Shown in pieces: positions 1 through 11,413 of a stretch of 64,000 nt of DNA. The notes under the pieces were generated by a model, which was given only the letters and a program-made list of their open reading frames with translations, had not been told where the DNA came from and made no database searches. This DNA is from Ceraceosorus guamensis (taxonomy: Eukaryota > Basidiomycota > Exobasidiomycetes > Ceraceosorales > Ceraceosoraceae): positions 186,001 through 250,000 of the forward strand of contig NW_020290026.1 in assembly GCF_003144195.1 (NCBI RefSeq). Reading direction: 5' to 3'. Every line of letters begins with the position of its first letter. The stretch's first letter is position 1. The position numbers and the translations under genes were made by a program.

Positions 1-170
1 TGCGACGGCGCCCGGCCGCTGCGATACCTGTACTGAATATGTAGATGCGTACGCAAGCTCGTCAGACCTCTGCTGTGTATGCAGGCATCAATCTTGAAAG
101 TGGTGTATTCTAGATTATGAAAATGCGAGCAAAAACGACTGGTGGCAACGAGATTGCGATTAGAGGCAAT

Positions 171-1528
171 CTACTTCCTGTTGAGCTGAGCGATAGTCAG
201 GCCAACAGCAGGAGCGAGGGGAGCGGTAGCAGTGATGGGCGCATCGTAATCCTGGCTGTAGATGGAGAAGGCGGCGGTGCAGCCTGCAGCGACTGCTGCA
301 GTCTCTCCTTGCAGCGTAGGCAGGCCATTGATGATGGCGTTGACACCTGGAGCGACGAGGTTCTGGTAAGTAGGCAGACCTGCGCCATTGAGGATCACCT
401 TGTCGGTCAGAGCGTTGCCGCCGGAGATGCGGGTTGCGGCCCAGGTAGGAACGGGGCAGGTAGCGTTGAGAGGAGAGTAGTTGACATTGCCGCCAAGACC
501 CAAGGGGAACTGCGTGACCCCAGTGCAGAAATGTCAAATTTACTCCTTGGCTTGCACTTTGAGAATGTAGCTACTCACGAGGCGGTTGTTGCCACGAGCA
601 TCGCCATAGCGGGAGATGAGGTTAGCCGTCTGAGTTCCAATCAGGATGCTTTCGTCCTTTGGGTTGTTCAAGTCCAGCAGGGTGTAGTCTCGGGGGGCGG
701 AAGAGGCGGAGAAGGCAATGGAAGAGATACCTCTGCCGACAGAGACACGGCTAGCGCCGACAGTGCCGCTGAGGTCGCTGACGAAGGGGCCTGTCGTGAC
801 GGCAAGCACCGAGATGCCTGCTGTCAGCCATGCGCGTAGTTCGCATGTGAGTCGGTGGTAGGTGCTACACTCACCGAGGTTGTTGCCCTCGTTGGGGCCC
901 GAGGCAACCAGGTCGAGCTTGTCTTGGCTGCCAAAGACGTCAGGAACGTCAAAGTCGAGGGCCCAAAGAGCAGTGGCAGCAGGGGTGCCGTCGAAGTAGC
1001 GAATGTTGGAGTCGGTTGCGTTCTTGCCGCTGAATGGAGCGCCCACGGGAATGCTGTTGTTGCGGCCAGGAGCGGTGAGGGTCTTGGAGGTGGGGAAAAC
1101 GACTGTGCCTCCCTTGCCGCCTTTGCGTGGCGATGCAGCAAGAGGCAGAACATCTGTCAGTCGGGCCCGCTCTGAGCAAAGGGACGCGGTGATCACGAGA
1201 CACTTACTTTGGTTCATAGCGGGGCCGACGAGCAGCACCTTGTGACCAGCCTGGAGGAAAAGAGGAGGAGATGCGTCAACAAATCATGACGGCATCACAA
1301 AAAGGCCGCAAAGGCACGCACAGACTTGAGAGCGTAGTAGGTCGCGCGAATGTTGGCGCTGGCCCAAGAGTCGTCATTGGTCAGGAGAATGTTCAAGGGA
1401 CGACGAGCCTTGACAACGTTTGCGAAGCCGGCAGCGCCAACGCCGTACTCGGCGGGAGCGGGAGCTGCGGCAGTGAGAGCGGAGCCCACAAGGACGGAGA
1501 GGAAGAGGAGCGAAGTGGAGAGCTTCAT
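171..1528 (-). CDS. Secreted SurE-like phosphatase/5'-nucleotidase
   Basis: Five exons can be joined in frame: 1322-1528, 1208-1250, 875-1120, 558-790 and 171-509, giving about 355 residues. The N-terminus MKLSTSLLFLSVLVGSALTA is a clear signal peptide. The mature part starts with the SurE core ILLTNDDSWAS (the two Asp are the metal ligands), then NQSGKGGTV, NEGNNLG and SGTVGAS, all conserved SurE loops, and LGGNVNY near the C-terminus. SurE enzymes are metal-dependent phosphatases acting on nucleotides and polyphosphate. A secreted fungal form would act as an extracellular or vacuolar acid phosphatase, which is inference. The junction of exons 2 and 3 was chosen because it restores QSGKGG; the donor of exon 4 (GTGCAAG) is weak but gives phase 0 and a family-like LKFPLGLG. 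The start is the only ATG preceding a signal peptide. Confidence 0.85.
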
Positions 1529-4500
1529 CGTGTTCAGGTGAGGGTCGGGGGAAGAATGTGGATTGGTGTGGGTGGGTGGAAGGGTGAGGAGGATGGTAAG
1601 GTTGAGCGCTGCAATGGAGGGCGCTTCTTATACATTGTCGAGCAGGAATTTCAAGGGCGAAGGAAAGTGATCATCAAATCAGGAACAACCAGCGGCAGAG
1701 GGAGCAGCAGCATTCACGATTCGCCGATCTCAGCAGCATAGGCATCAGCTCAGACGCAATCAAATGCCGTAGGCACCGATGCAGGCACATTGCACTGCAT
1801 TCACATGGTGATTCGTGATTCACATTCGTGCGTGGGGCTCTGATGCTGGGACGAGCTGTAGACGAGAGGGCGGGGGGAAGAAGGTGCTGAGAGGTTGGTG
1901 AGAGGCGTACAATAAACGGCGCTAAACAACATTCTGATGATTGATATTGCACCATCAGCCATCGCCATGCATATATACATCGAGCCGCTCTCGTGCTCGA
2001 TCGCTGCTGCATGCTCTCCCCATCCGCGCCAGCGTCATCTCAATCCTCTCCGCAGGTCTTGAGCCGCCGGCAGCGCATCCGTAACAAAGTGGAGGGGAGC
2101 GTCGGAGAGCAGCAAGCTCGAATGTCCGATTATTGAGCGAAGTGGACTTTGACTGCAAGTGATGGCAATCCGCATGGCAGAGGATGGGGAGAGGTTCATT
2201 ACTGGATCGAAGTGCGGCGCGGGTGTATTTGTTTGATGCTGAAGCAGAAGAGCACGTTCCCTTGACCCTCTTCGCGTTCTTCTCAGCTTTCTTTCTTCGC
2301 TGAGCTTGCAGCAGCCCATGATGCCAGCTACAACCATAGCTGCGCCCGTGTACCGTAGCTTATGTGTGCATCGCCGCCGCATTCGCCATTCGTGCTGATT
2401 CAGGGTGCAGCTCATGTGCACGAACTCAATTGATCGACGCTAAGGACGGTGTGGCGCGCCGGCATCCGTGGGCGTACGCCCGTGAATGGACCGGCGATTC
2501 GATGGGTGTCCCTTCTCAACGCACGGACAGTCACAATTCACATTCACACTTTTGATTGACTACAGTCAAAGAGTCGTGAGCTCGGTGGAGGACCTCGATA
2601 CAACTCCGACACGATGACACGTTCGAAGGCTTGCCTTCAACCTCAATTCGCCCTCCCTTCATGTGAGCTTTTTGCATCGCAAGTCTTGAGTCTTACAACA
2701 CGGCGCTCGGGTACTGTTCACACGTGCTGGATGATGGTCCGTCGCGCTTTTTCGCGTCTCGGCCATCTTTCCATCACTATACACACCTTATTTGCGGCCC
2801 ACGTTGCCTCCACTCGAGGGCGGCGAGCGCAACAGAGCGACCAGGCCAATCGAAAGGCAAGACTGGTGGGAAGAGAATCCTCTCGCTAGGCAGCAAGGAT
2901 GGCATGAATCGTGAAAGCAGCTTGAGCAATCTTGAATCGCACTCGAGTCACGAGTGTGCGAGTCTTGAGGGAATCTGAATCAGTGAATCAAATGGAACAT
3001 GGCCAACCGTCGCCCATATCAGATTCTTCTCGAGTGCATCGCGATCGACTCGATGGTGCGCACCGACTCCACAACGTCAAACGCGCCAAGATTTCGACAC
3101 GCTGCGCGAGAGAGCCTGATGAGTTGCCAAGTGCAGCTCGCGAAAGACTCAAGACTCACGCTGGCAAAGTGCAGCGGACCTCGGATGGATTGAACGCGCA
3201 GGCGACAGCTCTGTTGGAGGGAGAGCTGCTGGATGAGATGCGTGCATGCAATCTACTGCATGCCAAGACATGTTGCTGCACCAAAATATTCGAAGCAAAC
3301 TGCATGCCGTCCCGTGTCCTGCTCCACAGCAGCAGCAGCAGCTGTCCATCCTGGCTCGCCGAGGCGTGTATGCCTCCATCCGTGTCACCTTGAGGAAACC
3401 ACAGCTTCAGGAAAGCTGCAGCCTCCTAGCTGACCTCTCTGAAGTTTGAACGATAGTGTGTGATGAGTGTTCATATTAGGGTCCTGCAAGCTGAGCAACA
3501 GGAAGCCGCCCGTCCATAGCTGCTACAGTAGACGACACGCCCAGCAAGAGCACGATTAGCTGAATGCACGTTGCCGAGACCAAAGCGGCTGATTGCGGCG
3601 CGGTTGTGACATGATACAGCTAGGGTATACACAGCACGAATACCTTGCGCGGGTGCGTGTGTCTCCAGAGTCAGAGCAGCAAGTCTGAGCCGGCAAACTC
3701 GGATGCGGTGTTCGTATGCGCTTATTGCTGTGCAGCAGCTGATAGATTTGTGATTATAACCGTCGGGCAGCAAGTCATTAGTCACTTTCGCGTTGATGTC
3801 GAGGCCCATGCAGTCCCTCATCTGCTGCGCTAAAGCTTCTGGATCGGGGTACCTACAGGTGGACAATTCGACGACGACGATCACGCCGCCCGCGCCCACA
3901 AGCCCATCAAATTAGTCGCTTCAATGGACTGTGACTGTTCAACACGTCGGCGGACTTTCGTTCGAGCTCAAAGTGAATTGCGACGTATCCGCAAGTAGTT
4001 ATCCTGCTCTTCACACCTCGGCCGGCGCTCGATCGGCACACACCAGCGCCCCAGGCTTCCACTGCCGTCCCGCGTCAGCTTCGCACACGTTGCCAAGACA
4101 AACCCTCAAGTCGCCTTCATTTTTCTGTCTGCATCTATTGCTGCGAGTAGCCTGGCACAATCCAGGAAAAAAAAAGACCACCAAGAGCCCACTTCGATTG
4201 TAACAGTGCTCATCCTCACCTGCGATCTTGCACGTTGTTCATGAAAGCTGCTGTCGGTACCGCACTGCTCTTACCACCACTACCTCTCACACCTACAACA
4301 TATCCCTCAATAGCCGGCTCACTTCACGCTCAAAGTTCCTCATCAATTCATCCACCGCTACCAAGCCTCACACGGCGCACGGCACGAGAGTTGACGCTCT
4401 GCATCGCACAAGGTTGGGTTACCGCCTTACCTGGCGCGTTTCATCATCTACTCAGAAGGTAGAAACACCTTCGACCTATCGCACCCTCAACCCGGCCTTC

Positions 4501-4561
4501 ACTGGTCCTGCCGCCGTACTCTAGCAGCTATCTCTACGTCCATCGCGTCACTGCAAGCAGG
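1529..4561. other. Intergenic region, no gene recognised
   Basis: This is about 3 kb between the divergently oriented SurE-like and Cys-rich genes. Only short overlapping ORFs without family signals or good splice structure are present. It holds copies of the intergenic word (2571-2580 and the palindromic 2942-2956) and a short CAG run near 3326-3341. It probably contains both promoters. Confidence 0.5.
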
Positions 4562-5528
4562 ATGCCAGCTTTAGCCAGCGCGCTTGCCATGCCCGCAGCA
4601 AGGGCGCCCTTTGTACAGCCTCGAGTGTACGACAATGAAGCGTATGCGATCGCCTCGACGTCACGTCGACAGCTGAATTCGCCATGGGAATTTGCAAGAT
4701 TAGATGACAGAAGGTGGGCAGTGGGCAGCAACTCTCCAGTCCTGCAAGCTTCGGCCAGCGGAACCGGCGCCAGAGTCGTAGCGGATTCGTCTGGACATTT
4801 CAATGGTAGCTGCAAAGCTGGGCCTCAGACTTCAGCTGGGGACACCTTGCCTCCAAACGCAGGTCAGGGGGCGTGCGTCAGCTTGTGAGTTAGCGAGGCG
4901 ATCGCTGATGCATGTGTCGAGGCAGACGCGGGGTATTTGGAAGGAAGGGCAGGCTGTTTCTTTCTTTTCATCGGATCTAGGAGTCGAGCATGACTGGCGC
5001 ACGCTGCTGACTTGTCCTGGTGACGCATACACGACGTCCCCCCGCAGCATCCCAGATATCACCTCTTACTGCTGCATAGCAGTGGGCGGCACAGAAGTCA
5101 ATGTGACAAGTCCAGCTCCGACGTCAGACAATGCTGCTCCTGAGGAGGTATGGGCCCCCGAGTGCCGGACGACCAACTATGCGGATAGTGAGTCAGACTT
5201 CGTACTTCAACTTCCATCGGCGGCCAATAACATCTTGCTCCTTCTTTCCTTTGCAGTGCTGGATTGCTACATGGTCACAGTGGAGGATCATTGCGCTCGA
5301 GAATCAGTTGGTCCCTTTGGCTTTTGCAATCCCAGCGACGCAGCAGACACGAGCTACTCCATCAACCACAGTAGCTCGGCCGCACCCAGTTTGAGCATGG
5401 CTTTGAGGAGGCCTAGGCTCCACCGAGACTTTTCCACTCTGACGCGATGCAAGATGTTGCTCGCTGAGCCCCTCTCGCTCATCTTGTTGACGACGGCATT
5501 GACAAGCGCTGTGACCTCCTTCTTTTGA
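4562..5528 (+). CDS. Orphan Cys-rich, probably GPI-anchored surface protein
   Basis: Three exons with canonical GTGAGT/CAG introns join in frame: 4562-4884, 5048-5187 and 5257-5528, about 244 residues. Phases close exactly (2 then 1). The middle carries paired and spaced cysteines (GSCKAG, SYCCIAV, PECRTT, LDCYM, EDHC, GFCNP). The C-terminus ends in a hydrophobic tail (PLSLILLTTALTSAVTSFF) after a Ser/Ala stretch, as in GPI-anchored proteins. I do not recognise the family. The N-terminus is uncertain: MPALASALAMPAARA is a weak signal peptide. An upstream exon from 4241 (MKAAVGTALLLPPL) spliced 4458 to 4561 would also keep frame and supply a better one. Role in the cell wall or in host contact is inference. 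Confidence 0.55.
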
Positions 5529-6510
5529 CGCGATCTATGCTTTCACCGGTATGGACGCAATCGAGCCCTGCGACCGAATGCCTCCCCATGCATTGTATCA
5601 TTTGACGAGCTGCTTCGTCCATGTTATACCCATAAAAGTGCTCAATTGATTGCAATTCCTCGACTTTGGTGGATGCGCTGAGGCAGCTAGAACTCGAGAA
5701 TGCTTGCAGGTTCTCCAACCAAAGCGACCCGCCGCTCGATTTCAGATGCTCGCGTGTACAAGTCTGAGTGCATGGACCGACTGCCTTGGCAACCCACGGC
5801 TTCCGTCCAGCCCCGTCGGTTCATGCGGCTATGGCGCACGTAGATCTGATCTGCCTGTGTGCAAGCGTCGTGAGCACGCTTCGCATGGCTTGACAACCGC
5901 TTAGCCGGCAACGGACATCCTTCCAACGACCGACACCAATAATGCGGGCAAGCCTTGGCCGCTAAAGCGAGTCAGCACGATTGCCAATAATCCTTCATCG
6001 TGCACTGCCCTCCAGCCAAGACGATGTCAGCGTAAGCAGGCATGTACATATAACCTGCTGCTGGTGCTGCTGGAGCGTTGTTCGAGCAGGGCACAGACGT
6101 ATGCTGGCGCCGAGATGCGCTACTGCTGCACGATGCAGAGAAAGGGGAGAGAAAGGCTCGCAAAGTCGCCGGAGTCGCGCGATGCACCTCTCCTGCGCGA
6201 CTCGTGACTCTGACTACAACACAGTCACGTATGCAGGCAGGCGTGCGGCGTGCTTTCCAGCATTCACTCACGACTGACTGACTGATCCCCAGCAGCAGAG
6301 CTCGCATGCAGGCACAGCAAGCATTCCACTGGAGTTGCCTGGCCAACACCGGTTGGGCTTGCTTTACGACCACAACCATCTCTCTCTCTCTCTCTCCAGA
6401 AAACTTGTTCAGACTCGCTCATACAGCACAATATAGACGTCGAACGTCTTGAACCCATTCTTACTTTCAGTCTTTTCGCTCACTCTCTCACTGCAACGCA
6501 TCCACCCACG
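5529..6510. other. Intergenic region and promoter of PEBP-like gene
   Basis: No convincing gene. It contains a copy of the intergenic word (CGACTCGTGACTC, 6197-6209), a CT microsatellite just upstream of the PEBP-like gene, and pyrimidine-rich DNA up to its ATG. A minus-strand ORF at 5479-5718 overlaps the end of the Cys-rich gene and has no supporting features. Confidence 0.45.
6379..6397. repeat. (CT)n microsatellite in promoter
   Basis: About nine CT units lie 115 bp upstream of the PEBP-like start codon. CT-rich tracts are common at fungal core promoters and transcription starts; that role here is inferred. Confidence 0.7.
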
Positions 6511-7531
6511 ATGTTCTCACGCTCCATCACTGCTCTGGCTCTGAGCCTCGTACCCGCCCTTGTTGCGGCCCAAAAGGAGTCCGTGACCGAAGTGGCCACT
6601 TCGATTGCCAACACGACCCTTCAGATGCAAGCTGTTGGCTTGATTCCCGACCCCGTCCCCACCTCCGCCCTCAATCTCACCGCCGCCCTCGGCCTGCGCT
6701 TCGGAGAGGGCTCCCGTGACATTGCCACTGGTCAGACTGTTAGCGTCGACCAGGCCAAGGGAACGCCTCAGTACTCCATCGAGTACCCTGAGTCCGTCGC
6801 CGATGAGCTCGATGGTGCTACCTTCACCGTTCTCTTCCTTGACGCCGGAGCTGCTGGTGTTGGAAACCCAGGTGAGTGGTGGATGCTCTTTTCTTTGGAA
6901 TGCTGGATGCTGATCATCCCCGAGCTCTCTTAGATGGCCTCCTCACCCGTCACTTCCTCGGCAACAACTTCAAGCTGGGCGACGATGGCCGTCTCACCGT
7001 GAGTTCACAGCTGTCGCTTCGGCTGCGTCATGGCAGGGTGACCTCCAGCTCATACTTTATTACTCCACTCGCCCTCAGAACTCCACCCCTGCCATCACCG
7101 AGTACGCTTCTCCTGCCCCAGCAGCTGGCTCTGGTCCTCATCGCTACTTCCAGGTCGTAGCCCTCCAACCATCCAACTTCCAGGCTCCTCAGAACCTCTC
7201 TCAACCCGGTACCGCTTTGAGCACAATGAGCTTGGCCTCTTATATTTCGGAGTCCAACCTCGGCAAGATCGTCGCCGCCAGCTTTGTGCTGATCGAGGAC
7301 AACTCTGCCGAGGTTACTGCCAGCGTTAGCTCCACCGCTGCTGTCCAGTCCGCCAGCGTTCAAGCCCTCGCTACCAGCGTCAGCAAGAGCCTCGCTTCTC
7401 CTTCTGGCGCTCCCTCTGCTTCGGGAACTGGCACCAGCGGCAACGGCGCAGCTTACGTCGCCCCTACCAAGGCTCTCGTAGCTAGCGCTGCTGCTGTTGC
7501 AGCCGTTGCCTTCGGAGCTGCGCTCATCTAG
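6511..7531 (+). CDS. GPI-anchored PEBP-family protein
   Basis: Three exons (6511-6871, 6934-6998, 7079-7531) give about 292 residues; both introns have GTGAGT donors and keep frame. The signal peptide is MFSRSITALALSLVPALVAA. The core has PEBP (phosphatidylethanolamine-binding protein) features: a DGATFTVLFLDAG strand, then GPHRYFQVVALQP, matching the GPHRY ligand-pocket motif of the family. The last 80 residues are Ser/Ala-rich and end in a hydrophobic segment (VASAAAVAAVAFGAALI), so the protein is likely GPI-anchored at the cell surface. PEBP proteins bind lipid head groups or inhibit proteases and kinases; the role of the secreted fungal forms is unclear. Numerous N-glycosylation sequons (for example NTTL, NLTA) fit a secreted protein. 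Confidence 0.82.
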
Positions 7532-9148
7532 AGTGCTCCATGCCACTTTTGCTAGAGGAGCAACACCCACCACCGCACAAATCTTCGCGAACACCACCTT
7601 CTCACTACCTGCATGCACCGCTGCGGCTTGAAAAGGCACCCGGTGTGCCTCGACAATTCAATGCAATGTTCACGCATTACGAGACTTGGAGTTTTGCTGA
7701 GCTCATTATTGTTTGAACGCGTTGCTAGACTCTGCGGTTTGAACTTGTCTTGTTTTCCTGACTTTGACCTCATTCTTGACTGCGAGCGCGCTCACTGAGC
7801 CGTCAGCATCTACCTTTGTGGTCACTTTCGAGAAGTCAATGTCTTCGTGATCGAGGTCATGCTCGATGATTGTGAAGTGCGAAGCTATGCGGTGTAAGCA
7901 GCAGCTCGGCTGTGCCAATACGAAGCAGCTTGTTGCGGAAGAGAACCTTGCGAAATACTAGGTGCGTGTGGCGAGCGCCGCAAAGAGCGGGCAGTATTGC
8001 AATTGACGACTCGTGACTCATGAGATGCGACTGGCTTGCTTTCACTCTCGACTCCCAGACTCTCGGCAGAAAGGCTTGCCGCCTGCCTGTCGCATGATGA
8101 GAGGCGCCTAGGAGGCATCGACAGCCAAAGTTTCTGGGTGCACATATCACCGCTGCGATGGTGACCAGTGGGTGAGAGCGTCTCGCTTGCACAGAAGACG
8201 CGCCCATTAAGACCTCGCGTATACGCAACGCATCCAACGGTCGCTGCATGCGCGCGCCGCGCTGCTAAAGCCGCAACCCACAGCAGCATCCGGCGCCTCC
8301 TTGGCCGACTACCGCAATGGCTGACCTACAACCATCAGCAGAGGCAAGTAGATCGCAACACCTCGAATCGGAAGTCGAAGCGCAAACGCTCAGCAAAAGA
8401 GCGCTCATCAACCTGCACCGCCTTGTGCTCACTGCTGAAGTCTTGTTGTCCTCGCTCCACCGAGTATGGACGTAGCACGAGGAATCGCAGCCGCGAATGG
8501 CAATTGAAAGAGATGGGGGATGCGCAGGCAAATGTGATCGCGCATCGGACAATATGCTCGCGAGAGAGCGTGGTGCCGCTGCTGCTGCTATTGGCTGGAG
8601 CCATGGCGGGGGGGCGGAGCGACAGCCAATACAGCTCTTACCCAAGCTGATCTGCAATTTTTCCAGAGTCCGGTAGAAGTTGGAGAATGCAAGCCACGCA
8701 GGCACGACTCGATCGAACATTTGCGCAAGGTCAGTGTCCAGATGGAGGAAGGCCTGCGCAGTCTGCGGCTGGCATGGAAGCCAAGGTAGTCCACGAAACG
8801 TCGACAATCGGCGCTCTTAGCTCAAGACTACACCATCGCTCGTTCACTTCTTGGCTCCTTTCCACCTTCTTTTTCTCCCTTTCTTCGTCCCTCTTACCTC
8901 TCTGTTGCATTCTTGGGCTCAGGCTAGCTCACAGTTGCAACCCTTTCAGACGTACTGCGTGCGTCGCTCTTGCTACTCGAGACTCTCTGCGATCGCAAGC
9001 TCTCGCCATGGAGGCTGGTACTCCACCCACAAGTACGCCGCCCAGATCGGCGTGCTTTTCGCCGACAATATCCCAAACAGGCTCGCCTTTTGCAAAGAAT
9101 CATCGGCGCAAGCGACACGGAGAGAAGCTTGTGGGCAATAAACGGTCC
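7532..9148. other. Intergenic region
   Basis: Nothing recognisable as a gene. It contains a palindromic copy of the intergenic word (GACGACTCGTGACTCATGAG, 8005-8024). The reading frame of the downstream membrane protein is open back to 8687, but that part lacks coding character, so I treat it as 5' leader. Confidence 0.4.
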
Positions 9149-11413
9149 ATGATCAAGAGCCTCGTGGCAGCTGGCATCGTCGCGACGGAGGTGGTGTCTG
9201 CGGCCCCTTTTGTGTCCTCGGTGCTGAGCACAAGCCTCAAGCCCGTGGCTCGCTTCTACGATACTCACGCAGCTCAGCAGCCCGCTGTCGCGAGCGTGCA
9301 GGCGCGAGCTGCGGCGGACGACGTGACGCTGGACGATTCACCGCCGCTTTTGCGTCGTCTAGCTGCAGAGATCAGCTCCTCTGCCGCACAGGCCGAGGTG
9401 TTCGAGGCTGTCTCGTTCCCCACCGAGCGTGTTTGGCCCAGACAAGTACTCGACTCGGCAACAGGCGCTAATCATGGCGGACGAATCGGTATCAACGCGC
9501 AGGATGGACAGTCCTTCGCACCCGCTGCGACAGCCCCGCCTTCTGCTCTTTCAGCGGCTGTATCGGCACAGCCGTCAACACTGAGCAGTCAGCCCACCTC
9601 GTCGAAGGCGCCAAGCTCATCGATGTCTTCCTCGCCCACTTCTTCGAAAGAAAGTCCAACCGCCTCCCCTTCGGCCTCAAATGATCAGGATCCTAAAGGC
9701 CCCTTTGCTTTCTTGCAAGGACCACACAAGGGCCTCTTCATTCTTGCTATTGTTGGAGCAGGCGTTGTGGCGCTGCTTCTATTGATGCTGATTGCGCGTA
9801 CTTTGGTACATTGCAAGCAGCGCTATGATGAGAAGCGTGGAATCGTTCCCAAGCCGCTGTACGTCGGAGACCAGCGGACGGCGAACCTTGGATCGCGCAA
9901 GTCACTAAGGCGAGCGCTAAGCAGCATGACTGGAAGAAGCACTGGTGGCCTTGTGCTGATCAGCGTCGGCAATGAAGTCATCGCAGTCGATCCGCGCGTC
10001 GCTGCGGAATACGAAAGCGAACGCGCTGCGCATTGGGCCAATCTTCATGCCGAGAAAGCAGCGACTGACGATGACGGAGCTGCTGTGAACATGCAGTCGC
10101 TGCTGAACGACGACAGAGGACACGGAAATGCCAGCGCTGTGACGCAAGCGTCCTTCGATGCCAGAAATGCCCTTTCTCGTGCTCAGGCGAAAGTCCAGCG
10201 CATGGCTTCCGTTGCTCGCGGCAATCGACCCAAGGCTGCCTCTCGATCACCCTCCATCTCATCATGGCGTCAGGGCATCGTACAGGACGGCGAAGTCCAA
10301 TGGAAGGAGGTCGACGATGAGAAATACTTGCCCATGCCGGCGCAGCCTCTTCACAGAGCACCCAGCATGGGTCAACGGCTCACGACTGGTTTCAAAGCGC
10401 TGTCTTCGAGGTTAAGCATGAGCTCTAGGCCAGCACCTGACCTGGACAACAAAACGTTTCTCCCGCCTCGCAAACTTCTCAGCCGGGACAGCTTGAGGGT
10501 ACGGCCACTACCCGATCTTCCTTCATCCGTGCTGGGTCCTGACGGTATTGCCGTACCTACGCTCACCAAAGGGTCTGGAAGCTGGGCCATCGCGCCTTCG
10601 GTAAAGGATGAGGCGAATGACCATCTTGTGGAATTTGGTTCGGCAACCCGAAGCCCCAGGGACCAGGGTGCTCGCACACCTAAGTTGTCGGCAAAGCCTG
10701 CAAATGCTGCACGTGCTTTCTCTCGCGTCAAGGCTAGCCGCAAGTCCAATTTGCCTCTGGTGCCCCAGGAGAGCCTTTCGCATGAACGTGTAGAACTGTC
10801 CGATGCTCCTGTAACCCTGCCAGCGAAGACGCCACCCGCTGCAAAGGGCGAGGAGTGGTCGAACGTCCCTCTTGACGCTACTGCCAGCCCCAGCATGTAT
10901 GCTGGTTCTGTTTGGCAAAGCCCTCGATTGGACTTTGCTCAGATTCGGCAGCAGCATCTGACCATCGATATGCCGGCCACCTCTGCTGTCCGCAGCCCTC
11001 CAGCATACCCCCGAGTAGTGTCCAATCCTGCTACTGAAGAGCGCACCCGCGCAATTCGACGAGGTGCAAGCGAGGCAAGAAGGCAATCGACTGCTGGCGG
11101 GACGTATCGTCACACTCGGTCGGGCGACCCGATCCTTCATCCAGACAAGCCCATGAAGAGGAGCAAGACCATGAGATTCTCTGCTGCCGAACCCAACAGA
11201 CTCCGATGCACGCCTTCGGATCTTGAAGAGGCCATCATTGAGCCCAGTACCTTGATAGAGTCCTCGACACAACGCGCAAAGGCTGCGACGACGAAGGGTG
11301 GACCTACGACGCCGGGCCTCAGACGCATGACTAGCAGCACTGGTGCTGCTTCTCCCCGCGTCTTGCAGGCTCGCTCCAAAGCCCACAGCAAAGGGTTATC
11401 GGTCGACATTTGA
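9149..11413 (+). CDS. Single-pass membrane protein with long cytoplasmic tail
   Basis: A single exon encodes 754 residues from the ATG at 9149; the frame is open further upstream (to 8687). This ATG was chosen because it starts a good signal peptide (MIKSLVAAGIVATEVVSAA). An extracellular Ser/Thr/Pro-rich stretch (about residues 110-185) is followed by one transmembrane helix at about 195-217 (LFILAIVGAGVVALLLLMLI) and a basic stop-transfer CKQRYDEKR. The remaining roughly 530 residues are a Ser-rich, mostly disordered cytoplasmic tail with many SP/TP sites. This is the layout of fungal cell-wall sensors and Wsc/Mid2-like or Axl2-like proteins, but I see no WSC or cadherin domain, so the family is unassigned. 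Confidence 0.7.
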   Translation: MIKSLVAAGIVATEVVSAAPFVSSVLSTSLKPVARFYDTHAAQQPAVASVQARAAADDVTLDDSPPLLRRLAAEISSSAAQAEVFEAVSFPTERVWPRQVLDSATGANHGGRIGINAQDGQSFAPAATAPPSALSAAVSAQPSTLSSQPTSSKAPSSSMSSSPTSSKESPTASPSASNDQDPKGPFAFLQGPHKGLFILAIVGAGVVALLLLMLIARTLVHCKQRYDEKRGIVPKPLYVGDQRTANLGSRKSLRRALSSMTGRSTGGLVLISVGNEVIAVDPRVAAEYESERAAHWANLHAEKAATDDDGAAVNMQSLLNDDRGHGNASAVTQASFDARNALSRAQAKVQRMASVARGNRPKAASRSPSISSWRQGIVQDGEVQWKEVDDEKYLPMPAQPLHRAPSMGQRLTTGFKALSSRLSMSSRPAPDLDNKTFLPPRKLLSRDSLRVRPLPDLPSSVLGPDGIAVPTLTKGSGSWAIAPSVKDEANDHLVEFGSATRSPRDQGARTPKLSAKPANAARAFSRVKASRKSNLPLVPQESLSHERVELSDAPVTLPAKTPPAAKGEEWSNVPLDATASPSMYAGSVWQSPRLDFAQIRQQHLTIDMPATSAVRSPPAYPRVVSNPATEERTRAIRRGASEARRQSTAGGTYRHTRSGDPILHPDKPMKRSKTMRFSAAEPNRLRCTPSDLEEAIIEPSTLIESSTQRAKAATTKGGPTTPGLRRMTSSTGAASPRVLQARSKAHSKGLSVDI

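Noticed and set aside
3471-3899. Minus-strand ORF with protein-like stretch GGVIVVVELSTCRYPDPEAL
   Set aside because: No ATG, no plausible acceptor upstream and the remainder lacks coding character; only weak similarity to another ORF at 5479-5718.
7885-8289. Minus-strand ORF starting with a signal-peptide-like MLLWVAALAARRAHA
   Set aside because: The rest is low-quality sequence in intergenic DNA, overlaps word repeats, and shows no conserved pattern.
8687-9148. Upstream extension of the single-pass membrane protein frame
   Set aside because: It would place the clear signal peptide at an internal position and lacks coding character.
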